Of a stretch of DNA of 64,000 bases, positions 10,056 to 18,124 are shown piece after piece; position 1 is the stretch's first letter; each line of letters begins with the position of its first letter. Source of the stretch: CBDHFQ01 sp965262565. Lineage in GTDB: Bacteria > Bacteroidota > Bacteroidia > J057. The DNA lies in assembly GCA_965262565.1 (NCBI GenBank), contig CBDHFQ010000020.1:806001-870000 (forward strand), in the 5' to 3' direction. The notes below the pieces were generated by a model, which did not search any database, was not told where the DNA came from, and saw nothing but the letters and a program-made list of their open reading frames with translations. Position numbers and translations under genes: made by a program.

Positions 10056-11103
10056 TTGAAAATAATTGTGCAGATTTCTTACAAACACTACCGAATACTG
10101 TTTCACCTGTTCGTCCTGACCCTTGGGATGCTGCCTCCTTTATTATTCTACAATAGTTTGGATGCATCTTCAAAGATTGCATGGAAAATTTGGTCATTTA
10201 CCCTGGTGATGATTCCTTTTTATGTAACGAATATTGCATTTCTGGTTCCAGAGATGTTGCAACGAAGAAAATATGTGTGGTATGTATTAAGTCTTATTTC
10301 GATGATTGCATTATTTCGATACTCGCTTATTTTTTTTGTATGGTTTGATCATCCCACTATTCAGTTTATCATCAATGCTAAAAGACTCAAACCCGTTCCC
10401 CCTACCTTATTCCCGCCAGTTTTTCCGTTTTTACTTTTCATATTGATGGGAACGACTTTTGAAATGATGTTAGATTGGGATAGAAGAGGAAAGTTGATCG
10501 AAAAGGCGGAAAGAGAAAAGCTAACTGCTGAATTATCCTTCCTGAAATCTCAGATCAATCCTCACTTTTTCTTTAATACCCTCAATAGTATTTATGCACT
10601 TGCTAAATCTGATTCACAAAAAACTCAACAAGCGATTCTGTTGCTATCTAGTTTGATGCGATATGTGCTTTATGAAAGCAATGTAGAAAGAATTAGAATC
10701 CAAAAAGAGGTTCAATTCTTAACTGACTTTATTGCGCTTCATAGATTGAGGTATTCAAGATCAAACAGGCAGAAGGTTCATTTTAGATATAAATGCGAGC
10801 GTACCGAGTTCGATATAGAGCCATTATTACTGGTTCCTTTTGTTGAGAATGCGTTTAAGCATAGTCATAGCTATGTAAACGAAAGTGAAATTTGTATTAC
10901 GGTAATGGTAGAGCATCAAAGGAAACTGACCTTTATCGTCTCGAACACTATAGGAGAATATGCAAATGCGCTGGAGAAAAAATCTGGATTGGGATTGGAA
11001 AACATTAAGAAAGCGGCTGGAATTGCTCTATCCCGACAAACATCAGTTGCACATTAGAAAATCGAATCAAATGTTTAGGATCACGTTAACAATTGTAAAA
11101 TGA
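10056..11103 (+). CDS. LytS-type sensor histidine kinase, interrupted by a +1 frameshift
   Basis: Membrane histidine kinase of the His_kinase (PF06580) type. Four hydrophobic segments (about 15-135) are followed by a short coiled coil and the phospho-acceptor motif QINPHFFFNTLNS with His170. The ATP-binding region has VPFVENAFKHS and GLGLENIKK. As sequenced the frame runs into a stop at 11057 after an uncharacteristic tail. Removing one base near 11010-11013 (AAAG to AAG) restores the family ending KKRLELLYPDKHQLHI and carries the frame to a TGA at 11101-11103 that overlaps the ATG of the next gene. The repaired protein has 348 residues. The start is TTG at 10056, since an in-frame stop lies directly upstream; GTG at 10068 is an alternative. 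Confidence 0.85.
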
Positions 11104-11804
11104 GATGTATTGCTATAGATGATGAACCATTGGCTTTGAGTGTATTAGAAGATTACATACAACGGGTACCTTATTTGTCTTTGGAAAAATTATATGAAAA
11201 TCCTTTTGAGGCATTAAGTGAAATTCCCAAGCGAGTCGTTGATTTGATCTTTATTGATATCAATATGCCTGGATTAAGTGGCTTGGATTTAGTTAGGACA
11301 ATGAGGAAGATTCCTCAAGTTATTTTCACTACGGCTTACGCAGAATATGCTATTGACGGATTTGAATTGGATGCTACGGATTACTTATTAAAACCTTTCG
11401 GCTTTGCCAGATTTCTCAAAGCGGTTAACAAGGCAAACCTCTCTGGCATGGGAACTCAAGTTTCGCTTCCATCAGCCAGTGTAAATGATTATGTATTGGT
11501 TCAATCCCAGCATCATATGGTAAAAATTTCCCTATCAGAAATTTATTATATCGAGGGATTTAAAGAATATGTGAAAATTTATACCGAGCAGGAAAGACCC
11601 ATTATGACCATTAGGAGCCTGAAGTCTTTAACTGCTCAGCTAGATGACCGAAGATTCATGCGAATCCATAGATCTTTTATCATTTCCATCGATAAAATTC
11701 AAAGTATTAGAAATGGAAAAGTTAGAATTAAAGATCGCTATGTTCCTATTGGAGAAAGCTTTAAAGAGGTATTTAATATTACAGTGATAAAGGGAAGAAT
11801 ATAA
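11100..11804 (+). CDS. LytTR-family response regulator
   Basis: A 234-residue two-component regulator. The receiver domain (1-120) has the acidic pair D7-D8 (IDDEP), the phospho-acceptor D53 in FIDINMPGLSG and the conserved Lys in LLKPFGF. The LytTR DNA-binding domain (about 135-234) carries YIEGFKEYVKIY, a basic RSLK segment and the RIHRSFIISIDKI motif. It overlaps the repaired end of the kinase gene by ATGA, so the pair is cognate and translationally coupled. Targets are unknown; nearby candidates are the DUF4270/Kelch genes or the downstream polysaccharide locus. Confidence 0.93.
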   Translation: MRCIAIDDEPLALSVLEDYIQRVPYLSLEKLYENPFEALSEIPKRVVDLIFIDINMPGLSGLDLVRTMRKIPQVIFTTAYAEYAIDGFELDATDYLLKPFGFARFLKAVNKANLSGMGTQVSLPSASVNDYVLVQSQHHMVKISLSEIYYIEGFKEYVKIYTEQERPIMTIRSLKSLTAQLDDRRFMRIHRSFIISIDKIQSIRNGKVRIKDRYVPIGESFKEVFNITVIKGRI

Positions 11805-11820
11805 TTGACCCTCCAGACTT

Positions 11821-12912
11821 TCATTCGGGTCCGTCTCCATGAGATATTCGAATCATTGATAGTGGACGCTCTATGAGTACATAGCTAATGGATGAGCATA
11901 TGATGGTAGAAATGAAAAATACATATATTTTCATTTCTTGAGGGAGCGAAAGCATTTCACTGTTTATGAAAATCAGGATCGGCATGTGAAACAAATACAT
12001 ACTAAAGCTAATTGTTCCCAAAAATCTAAGAAATCTGAGTGATAGAAATGCTTTAATATATCCAACTCCATATTTCGCTGCAATTAATACTAGCGCCCAC
12101 AAAATGGCATAAAATAGATAAAAAGATGGAGATTGAATATGAAGGCTCACCCCAAAGAGGTGCTCAAAGTAATATGGGATGGTAAGCAGGATGATTTCAA
12201 CAGATAAAATTCCTGTAATTTCTAATACCCTGGCAGTTCGTTGATTCAGAATAAGCTCTTTTTTTAACAATTCGTAGATGGAAAGAACTGTTCCTGTTAA
12301 AAAAATGGGAAGATATTTCAAGGTGGAAACCCTTGATAAAGGTGATATCCATTCAATACTTATAGAAATACAAATTAAGCCAGCAAAGAAGAAAAACACT
12401 TTTCTTATGTTCCACCTTAAAACTGTGTGACAAAAGATCATTAATAAAGGAGAGATAAAGTAATATTTGAACTCGACAGGAATGGACCAAAAAATATTTT
12501 CTCCTCTGATCAGACATAAATGAAGGGGGATGTCTATGACGTGATCTATGACTGTCGGAACTCCTAACACTGTTAGAAGGCCATGTACTATTAAAGCGAT
12601 GGTAAATAAAGGATAAATCCTGAGAAACCTTCTGAGAAAATAATTGAGCCAATATCTCCGATTCGCTTTATGGGACAAAAGATGTATAGCGATTTGCCTA
12701 TCAAGTAAGTAAGCTGAAAGTACAAAAAACAGATATACTCCTACTTTTCCTATTTGCTGAAAATTGAGAAATGAATGAAAATATATTCCTGCATTGCTGG
12801 TGTGTGATAGGAGAACTATGAGTACAGCAACTCCTCTTAATCCATCCAATGCACCAAAATGCGCTAACTTTTGATCATGAGGGAAGAACAGGCTGAATAT
12901 TTTTTCTTTCAT
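11821..12912 (-). CDS. Acyltransferase 3 family membrane protein
   Basis: A 363-residue integral membrane O-acyltransferase (OafA/NodX-like, PF01757). About ten hydrophobic helices are visible. The N-terminal motif LDGLRGVAVLIVLLSHT carries the conserved Arg and His. VYLFFVLSAYLLDRQ corresponds to the usual FFvlSGfll, with Ser-Ala in place of Ser-Gly. The C-terminus reaches SYVLIERP, matching the usual hyiErP ending. It would transfer an acetyl group to a sugar on the cytoplasmic or periplasmic membrane face. It converges with the LytTR gene and is oriented away from the polysaccharide locus, which it may still serve. Confidence 0.88.
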   Translation of the reverse strand: MKEKIFSLFFPHDQKLAHFGALDGLRGVAVLIVLLSHTSNAGIYFHSFLNFQQIGKVGVYLFFVLSAYLLDRQIAIHLLSHKANRRYWLNYFLRRFLRIYPLFTIALIVHGLLTVLGVPTVIDHVIDIPLHLCLIRGENIFWSIPVEFKYYFISPLLMIFCHTVLRWNIRKVFFFFAGLICISISIEWISPLSRVSTLKYLPIFLTGTVLSIYELLKKELILNQRTARVLEITGILSVEIILLTIPYYFEHLFGVSLHIQSPSFYLFYAILWALVLIAAKYGVGYIKAFLSLRFLRFLGTISFSMYLFHMPILIFINSEMLSLPQEMKIYVFFISTIICSSISYVLIERPLSMIRISHGDGPE

Positions 12913-13241
12913 AAAGCTATGAACTCATTCTCTGACAAATAATTGCTGTTAGATTCAAGCAGATTAAGGATTAGGATAGGATGTCATTTTCAACAATGAA
13001 TGCTAAGATGAAGAGTAGGATGTAGGCCTTAATTGAGTAATTTTTGTTTGAAAGTTTATTTAAAAAGGTAAGGTAAATAATTCAGTAGGCAAATTCAATG
13101 TTATCTTCTTAATAGGCATCACTTTCCATGAAAAATAAAGTTCTTTTAATAAAAGAATACATAAACCATTTTCTAAATATAATTTTCCTGTAACTTTGAG
13201 CTATTGATTAACGAAAGTCTCATAAAAATATCAGGCTATAT
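12913..13241. other. Intergenic region upstream of the polysaccharide locus
   Basis: These 329 AT-rich bases lie between two divergent genes. No credible reading frame longer than about 20 codons and no structured RNA was seen. A promoter-like box lies at 13191-13198 (entered separately). The region probably holds the control sequences for the start of the locus and for the acyltransferase-3 gene. Confidence 0.5.
13169..13198 (+). promoter_or_regulatory. Candidate Bacteroidota promoter for the polysaccharide locus
   Basis: TAACTTTG at 13191-13198 is an exact match to the TAnnTTTG -7 box of Bacteroidota primary sigma factors. TTTT at 13169-13172, 18 bases upstream, is a weak fit to the TTTG -33 box. 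It ends 43 bases before the first ATG of the locus. Confidence 0.45.
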
Positions 13242-14387
13242 ATGGCAGAAAGTACCTTACATAAAGAAATCAGAATGGTAGATCTTATCACTCAGCATGG
13301 AAAGATCCAGGAAGAGATTGAACACGCCTTGAGTGAATTGATGACATCGGCCAGATTTATTAAAGGACCAGTAGTCTCCGCGTTTGAATCATCCCTTGCA
13401 AAATGTTTATCGGTACCTCATGTCATAAGTTGTGCCAATGGTACAGATGCACTTCAGATTGCTATGATGGCTTTAGGTTTAACACCTGGAGATGAGGTAA
13501 TAACAGCTGACTTTACCTACATAGCTACCGCAGAAGTTATCGCATTATTAGGATTGACGCCTGTACTGGTAGACGTGGATCCTCATACATTTAATATTGA
13601 CCCGGCGGAAATCCGATGTGCTATAACTCCCAAAACCAAGGCGATCGTTCCTGTCCATTTATATGGCCAATGTGCAGACATGGAACCCATTATGGAGATT
13701 GCCAGAGAACATAATTTATATGTTATCGAAGATGCTGCACAAGCGATTAGCGCCACTTATACCTTTAGTAATGGGGAAACAGCTTCGGCAGGTACGATGG
13801 GCCATGTAGGTACAACTTCTTTTTTCCCTTCAAAAAATTTGGGATGTTATGGAGATGGAGGAGCGATTTTTACAAAAGATGAAGAATTGGCGAAAAGAAT
13901 TAGCATGGTGGCAAATCATGGTCAAAGTAAAAAATATATTCATGATGTGATAGGAGTAAACTCGAGATTAGATGCGATGCAGGCTGCCATCTTAAATATT
14001 AAATTGCGTCATTTACCTACCTATATTACCAACAGGCAAAAAGCGGCAGCTTTTTACGATCATGCTTTTCAAGATGTACCTGCTTTAGACATTCCTTTCA
14101 GAACAGAAAATTCTTCTCATGTATTTCATCAATATACCTTAAAAACGAAAGGAATAAACAGAAATGAATTGAAGGAATATCTAGCCACTAAAGGAATTCC
14201 TTCTATGATATATTATCCTATCCCTCTTCACTTACAGAAAGCCTTTTATGATGAAAGACACTTAACAAGAGTTTATCCTCATACAGAAGCACTTTGTGAA
14301 TCGGTTATTTCTGTTCCAATGCACACAGAGTTAGACGAGGAACAATTAACATTTATTTCGGATTCCGTTAAAGCTTTTATGTCCTGA
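13242..14387 (+). CDS. DegT/DnrJ/EryC1/StrS sugar aminotransferase (WbpE-like)
   Basis: A 381-residue PLP-dependent nucleotide-sugar aminotransferase. Landmarks are MVDLITQHGKI at the N-terminus, CANGTDALQIAM (64-75), VIEDAAQAISA (161-171) and the PLP-lysine motif FFPSKNLGCYGDGGA with Lys198. Sequence style is closest to WbpE/WlbC enzymes, which aminate C3 of a UDP-3-keto sugar. The neighbouring WbpD-like acetyltransferase, starting a few bases after its stop, supports this. The WbpA and WbpB enzymes that would supply a 3-keto uronate are not in the window, so the true substrate could be another 3-keto sugar. Confidence 0.88.
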   Translation: MAESTLHKEIRMVDLITQHGKIQEEIEHALSELMTSARFIKGPVVSAFESSLAKCLSVPHVISCANGTDALQIAMMALGLTPGDEVITADFTYIATAEVIALLGLTPVLVDVDPHTFNIDPAEIRCAITPKTKAIVPVHLYGQCADMEPIMEIAREHNLYVIEDAAQAISATYTFSNGETASAGTMGHVGTTSFFPSKNLGCYGDGGAIFTKDEELAKRISMVANHGQSKKYIHDVIGVNSRLDAMQAAILNIKLRHLPTYITNRQKAAAFYDHAFQDVPALDIPFRTENSSHVFHQYTLKTKGINRNELKEYLATKGIPSMIYYPIPLHLQKAFYDERHLTRVYPHTEALCESVISVPMHTELDEEQLTFISDSVKAFMS

Positions 14388-14393
14388 TTGTTT

Positions 14394-14972
14394 ATGATCG
14401 AATATTTTGCACACGAAACTGCTGTTATTGATGAAGGATGTGAAATAGGTAAAGGAACCAAAATCTGGCATTTTTCTCATATCATGCCAAACAGCGTTAT
14501 TGGAGAAAGATGTAATATAGGTCAGAATGTTGTTATATCACCAAAGGTGATATTGGGAAATAATGTAAAGGTTCAAAATAATGTCTCTATATATACTGGA
14601 GTCATTTGTGAGGACGATGTATTCCTGGGACCATCTATGGTATTTACCAATATCATTAATCCCAGAAGTGCAGTAATAAGAAGAGATCAATACCTAACTA
14701 CATATGTTAGGAGAGGCGCGAGTATAGGGGCAAACGCTACGATTATTTGCGGTAATGAAATTGGTCAATTTGCATTGATCGGCGCTGGGACAGTGGTGAC
14801 TAAACCGGTAAAACCATATGCACTCATAGTGGGAAATCCTGGTCGTCAGATTGGTTGGATCAGTGAATATGGACACCGATTAGAATTTAATCTGGAGACC
14901 CAAACGGCTAGCTGTAAAGAGAGCAAACAGCTTTATCAATTAAAAAATAATGAGGTAAACAGAATTTTATGA
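14394..14972 (+). CDS. Left-handed beta-helix sugar N-acetyltransferase (WbpD-like)
   Basis: A 192-residue hexapeptide-repeat acetyltransferase. I chose ATG 14394 (MIEYFAHETAVIDEG) over TTG 14388. It shows regular hexapeptide turns (GKGTKIWHFSHIMPNSVIGE, IGQNVVISPKVILGNNVKV) and the family landmarks VFTNIINPRSAVIRR and IVGNPGRQIGWISEYG, which closely follow WbpD/WlbB. It would use acetyl-CoA to N-acetylate the amine installed by the preceding aminotransferase. Only a few bases separate the two genes, so they form a two-step module. Confidence 0.88.
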   Translation: MIEYFAHETAVIDEGCEIGKGTKIWHFSHIMPNSVIGERCNIGQNVVISPKVILGNNVKVQNNVSIYTGVICEDDVFLGPSMVFTNIINPRSAVIRRDQYLTTYVRRGASIGANATIICGNEIGQFALIGAGTVVTKPVKPYALIVGNPGRQIGWISEYGHRLEFNLETQTASCKESKQLYQLKNNEVNRIL

Positions 14973-15019
14973 TTTTTTGATGCTTATAGTAAAGGATTTC
15001 AGGTAAGTATGATCCCGAT

Positions 15020-15049
15020 TTTGATGATGCTCATAAAAATATATTTTTG
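15020..15049 (+). promoter_or_regulatory. Strong Bacteroidota promoter match before the LegB/LegC module
   Basis: TTTG at 15020-15023 and TATTTTTG at 15042-15049 fit the TTTG / TAnnTTTG consensus exactly, with 18 bases between them. It lies in the 135-base gap after the WbpD-like gene and would start a second transcription unit. It places the likely transcript start near 15055, compatible with translation from ATG 15108. Confidence 0.6.
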
Positions 15050-15107
15050 TAATTAGAATCGTTCATTTATAATAATATTTTTGAATAGAGAAATAGATAA
15101 GACACCT

Positions 15108-15821
15108 ATGAGTGAAAATCCGGGAAAGGCTAAAGTTGTCATCATGGCTGGGGGCATGGGCACAAGATTAGGGGAGTTGACGATGAATTTACCGAAACCC
15201 ATGTTATCATTAGGCGATCAACCAGTATTATCCTTCATCATTTCCTCTTTCAAGCAATACGGTTTTAGAGAATTTATTTTATGTATCAAATATAAATCTG
15301 AAATTATCAAGGACTATTTTAAAGATGGTTCTGAGTTGGGAGTAAGTATAGAATACATAGAAGAAAAAGATTATATGGGTACAGCCGGTGCCTTAAGTCT
15401 TATTTCTGGGGAGCTAAGCGCTCCCTTTTGGGTTATTAATGGGGATATTATTACTACCTTGAATTTGAACAGTATGTATAATTTTCACGAAGAGCAAGCG
15501 TCTTTTGCTACCATGGGAATTAAAGAATATTGTTATCAAATCCCTTTTGGAGTAGTGAAAAGCCGGGATGGATACATGGAAAAAATGGAGGAAAAGCCAT
15601 TTGCAAAACACTATATTAATGCTGGAATTTATTTAATTGATCCATATTTACTTTCGCTGATACCTCCACATGCTTATTTCGATATAACGGACTTATTTTC
15701 GCTAATGTTAGAGAAAGAGATATCAGCATCGGTCTACGTCATTAATGAATATTGGATAGACATCGGTAGAAAAGAAGATTACGAAGCCGCCAGAAGTTGG
15801 TACGCCACATCATGGAATTAA
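15108..15821 (+). CDS. Sugar-1-phosphate nucleotidyltransferase
   Basis: A 237-residue NTP_transferase enzyme. I chose ATG 15108 over TTG 15081 because the domain begins soon after it. The pyrophosphorylase signature VVIMAGGMGTRLGELT, then LPKPMLSLGDQPV and FWVINGDIIT (metal-binding Asp) are all present. INAGIYLIDP and WIDIGRKEDYEAA close the fold. It activates a hexose- or hexosamine-1-phosphate to an NDP-sugar. It overlaps the next gene by TAATG. That neighbour (LegB) suggests it makes GDP- or UDP-GlcNAc, like PtmE/PgmL-type guanylyltransferases; the nucleotide cannot be decided here. Confidence 0.85.
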   Translation: MSENPGKAKVVIMAGGMGTRLGELTMNLPKPMLSLGDQPVLSFIISSFKQYGFREFILCIKYKSEIIKDYFKDGSELGVSIEYIEEKDYMGTAGALSLISGELSAPFWVINGDIITTLNLNSMYNFHEEQASFATMGIKEYCYQIPFGVVKSRDGYMEKMEEKPFAKHYINAGIYLIDPYLLSLIPPHAYFDITDLFSLMLEKEISASVYVINEYWIDIGRKEDYEAARSWYATSWN

Positions 15822-16810
15822 TGCAAAAATCAATTTTAGTCACTGGTTCAGAAGGGTTTATCGGAAGTCAGTTCACAGAGCATATGCTTCGACTTGGTTA
15901 TGAAGTCAGGGCTTTTGTTCTTTACAACTCATTCAACTCCATTGGATGGCTTGATCATATCGATAAGGAGTATTCGGGAAAACTAACCATTATTTCCGGA
16001 GATATCAGAGATTATCACGCACTTAGAAAGGCTATGGAAGGAGTAGATTGGGTGGTACATTTAGCTGCCTTGATTTCTGTTCCCTACAGCTATGAAACAC
16101 CTTCTATGTATGTAGATGTAAATGTAAAAGGTACTTTAAATGTATTGCAAGCTGCAAAGGATAGTAGGATAGAAAAACTCATTGTTATTTCTTCTTCAGA
16201 AGTATATGGAACGGCTCAGTATATTCCTATAGATGAAAAACACCCTTTGCAGGCTCAGTCTCCTTATAGTGCCAGCAAAATTGCTGCTGAAAAAATGGCG
16301 GAAGCTTTTTACAGGACATATGATTTGCCTGTGTGTATAGTTCGCCCTTTTAATACCTACGGCCCTCGACAATCCCTTAGAGCGGTCATTCCAAATTTGA
16401 TTCGTCAGTGTTTGGATGGTAATGTGGAAATTCGTTTGGGAAATTTAGCTCCTACCAGAGATTTTGTATATGTGAAGGATCTGATATCGGCTTTTGAAGC
16501 TATTCTCCGAGCAAGCGAAGTGGAAGGAGAGGTATTTAATGTAGCTTCCCAAAGAGAAATTTCGATAGGAGATTTAGCGAACAAAATTGTAGCATTAATT
16601 CGTCCTGGTACTACTGTCATTGAAGATCAGACAAAATTCAGACCAGGAAAAAGTGAAGTCTTTCGTCTGAAAGGTGCTCATGAAAAACTTCGACGTTATA
16701 CAGATTGGAGCCCTTCTTATTTTTTAGAGGAAGGTTTACCGGAAACGATAGATTGGTTTAGGCAGTTTAGAGAGGAGGAGATGTATCAACGTGTTTTGCA
16801 TCACATTTAG
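15821..16810 (+). CDS. legB: NAD-dependent sugar 4,6-dehydratase, LegB family
   Basis: A 329-residue extended SDR enzyme. ATG 15821 overlaps the upstream TAA (TAATG), and MQKSILVTGSEGFIGSQ begins directly with the GxxGxxG NAD site. The run VRAFVLYNSFNS-GWLDH, the SSSEVYGTAQYIPIDE segment, the YSASK active site and VRPFNTYGPRQS are hallmarks of LegB, which converts NDP-GlcNAc to its 4-keto-6-deoxy form. LegC follows after 12 bases. In known legionaminic-acid pathways the next genes would be LegH, LegG and LegI, none of which is here. Confidence 0.9.
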   Translation: MQKSILVTGSEGFIGSQFTEHMLRLGYEVRAFVLYNSFNSIGWLDHIDKEYSGKLTIISGDIRDYHALRKAMEGVDWVVHLAALISVPYSYETPSMYVDVNVKGTLNVLQAAKDSRIEKLIVISSSEVYGTAQYIPIDEKHPLQAQSPYSASKIAAEKMAEAFYRTYDLPVCIVRPFNTYGPRQSLRAVIPNLIRQCLDGNVEIRLGNLAPTRDFVYVKDLISAFEAILRASEVEGEVFNVASQREISIGDLANKIVALIRPGTTVIEDQTKFRPGKSEVFRLKGAHEKLRRYTDWSPSYFLEEGLPETIDWFRQFREEEMYQRVLHHI

Positions 16811-16822
16811 TCTCTGGAGCAT

Positions 16823-17956
16823 ATGATTCCGTTGAGTCAACCATTTTTTGAGGGAAGTGAATGGAATTACGTAAAGGCCTGTATTGATTCTACCTGGGTT
16901 TCTTCTTCGGGCCAATATGTAAACACCTTTGCCCAACAAATGGCGCATTACACAGGAGCTACTTATGCTATTCCTTTACAAAGTGGTACTTCTGCTTTAC
17001 ATCTTATGCTTGTCACATGTGGATTAATGCAGGATGAATACGTCATTATGCCCGATCTCACTTTCGTAGCTGGGGGGAATGCGGTTAGTTATCTGGGAGC
17101 CAAACCTATATTGATAGATATAGACCCAAACACATGGCAAATGAATGTGAGCCTACTTACTCAATTTCTGAACGAAGAGTGTACTGTCATAGAAGATCGA
17201 TGTATCTACAAAAAAGATGGAAAACGGATCAGGGTATTAATGACCGTACATATATTGGGATTTATAGCTCAGATAGAGGCATTGAAACGACTAGCTAATG
17301 AATTTCACCTACTTTTGATCGAAGATGCAGCAGCGGCCTTGGGAAGTTGGTACAAGAAAAAACATGCCGGAACCTGGGGAGAAATGGGATGTATAAGTTT
17401 TAATGGAAACAAGATTATAACGACCGGAGGAGGAGGAATGGTGCTGACAGAAAAGAAAGAATATGCTGATCGACTGTTGCATTTGTCCCAACAGGCAAAA
17501 ATTACTGGTGAGCAATATTGGCACGATGAGGTAGGATATAATTACCGAATGAACAATATTTCTGCAGCATTGGGATTGGCACAAATAGAACAATTACCAT
17601 ATATTTTAGAGAGAAGACAAGAAATTGCGACCCTATATCAAGAGCAACTTACTCCATTTTCTTCTTCTGTTGAGTTTCCCAATTTAGATGAAAATCTTTC
17701 ACCCAATTTTTGGCTAAATACAATAAAGGTCAAAGATAAGAAAAGGATGATCGCCTACCTCAGGGAGCATCAAATCCAATCTCGATCCATATACACTCCG
17801 CTTCATTTATTGCCTATGTTCAAGGAGTGTAAATTCATAAGTGAGTCGGACTTTTCAGGAAAATTATTTAGCAATGCTGTAAGCCTGCCTACCTACACAA
17901 CCCTTTCGGAAGCAGAGCTAAGCTATATTGTCGAACGGATCAGAGAAGTTCTTTAA
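16823..17956 (+). CDS. legC: LegC-family aminotransferase
   Basis: A 377-residue DegT-type PLP aminotransferase with family landmarks MIPLSQPFFEGSEW, STWVSSSGQYV and LIEDAAAALGSWYKKK. The PLP-lysine segment SFNGNKIITTGGGGM has Lys197, and HDEVGYNYRMNNISAALG follows. These match LegC, which transfers an amino group to C4 of the 4-keto-6-deoxy sugar made by LegB. The product would be a bacillosamine-like 4-amino-4,6-dideoxy-GlcNAc nucleotide. It differs clearly from the other DegT enzyme at 13242 (WbpE-like), so the locus makes at least two amino sugars. Confidence 0.9.
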   Translation: MIPLSQPFFEGSEWNYVKACIDSTWVSSSGQYVNTFAQQMAHYTGATYAIPLQSGTSALHLMLVTCGLMQDEYVIMPDLTFVAGGNAVSYLGAKPILIDIDPNTWQMNVSLLTQFLNEECTVIEDRCIYKKDGKRIRVLMTVHILGFIAQIEALKRLANEFHLLLIEDAAAALGSWYKKKHAGTWGEMGCISFNGNKIITTGGGGMVLTEKKEYADRLLHLSQQAKITGEQYWHDEVGYNYRMNNISAALGLAQIEQLPYILERRQEIATLYQEQLTPFSSSVEFPNLDENLSPNFWLNTIKVKDKKRMIAYLREHQIQSRSIYTPLHLLPMFKECKFISESDFSGKLFSNAVSLPTYTTLSEAELSYIVERIREVL

Positions 17957-18124
17957 ACTAGATAATCTCATCACATAAAAAAGGCATTATCATATAAAAA
18001 GTTAGGTTTTCTAACACCTCGGAAGTAATTACATCATAGCCATCCTTTTTTTAATTAATTTTACGAAAGGAGTTCATAATCTAAAAAGTTTGGATGCTTG
18101 AAAATTTAATAATAATAACATTAT

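Noticed and set aside
11804..11835. GACCC/GGGTC inverted repeat between the LytTR and acyltransferase genes.
   Set aside because: Short stem with a long loop and no T-tract; it also lies in the end of the acyltransferase coding sequence.
14394..17956. A complete legionaminic or pseudaminic acid pathway.
   Set aside because: LegB and LegC are present, but no NeuB/LegI synthase, LegG epimerase or CMP-transferase is found in the window.
17990..18020. GTTAG/CTAAC hairpin after legC as a terminator.
   Set aside because: The stem is 5 bp and no T-run follows.
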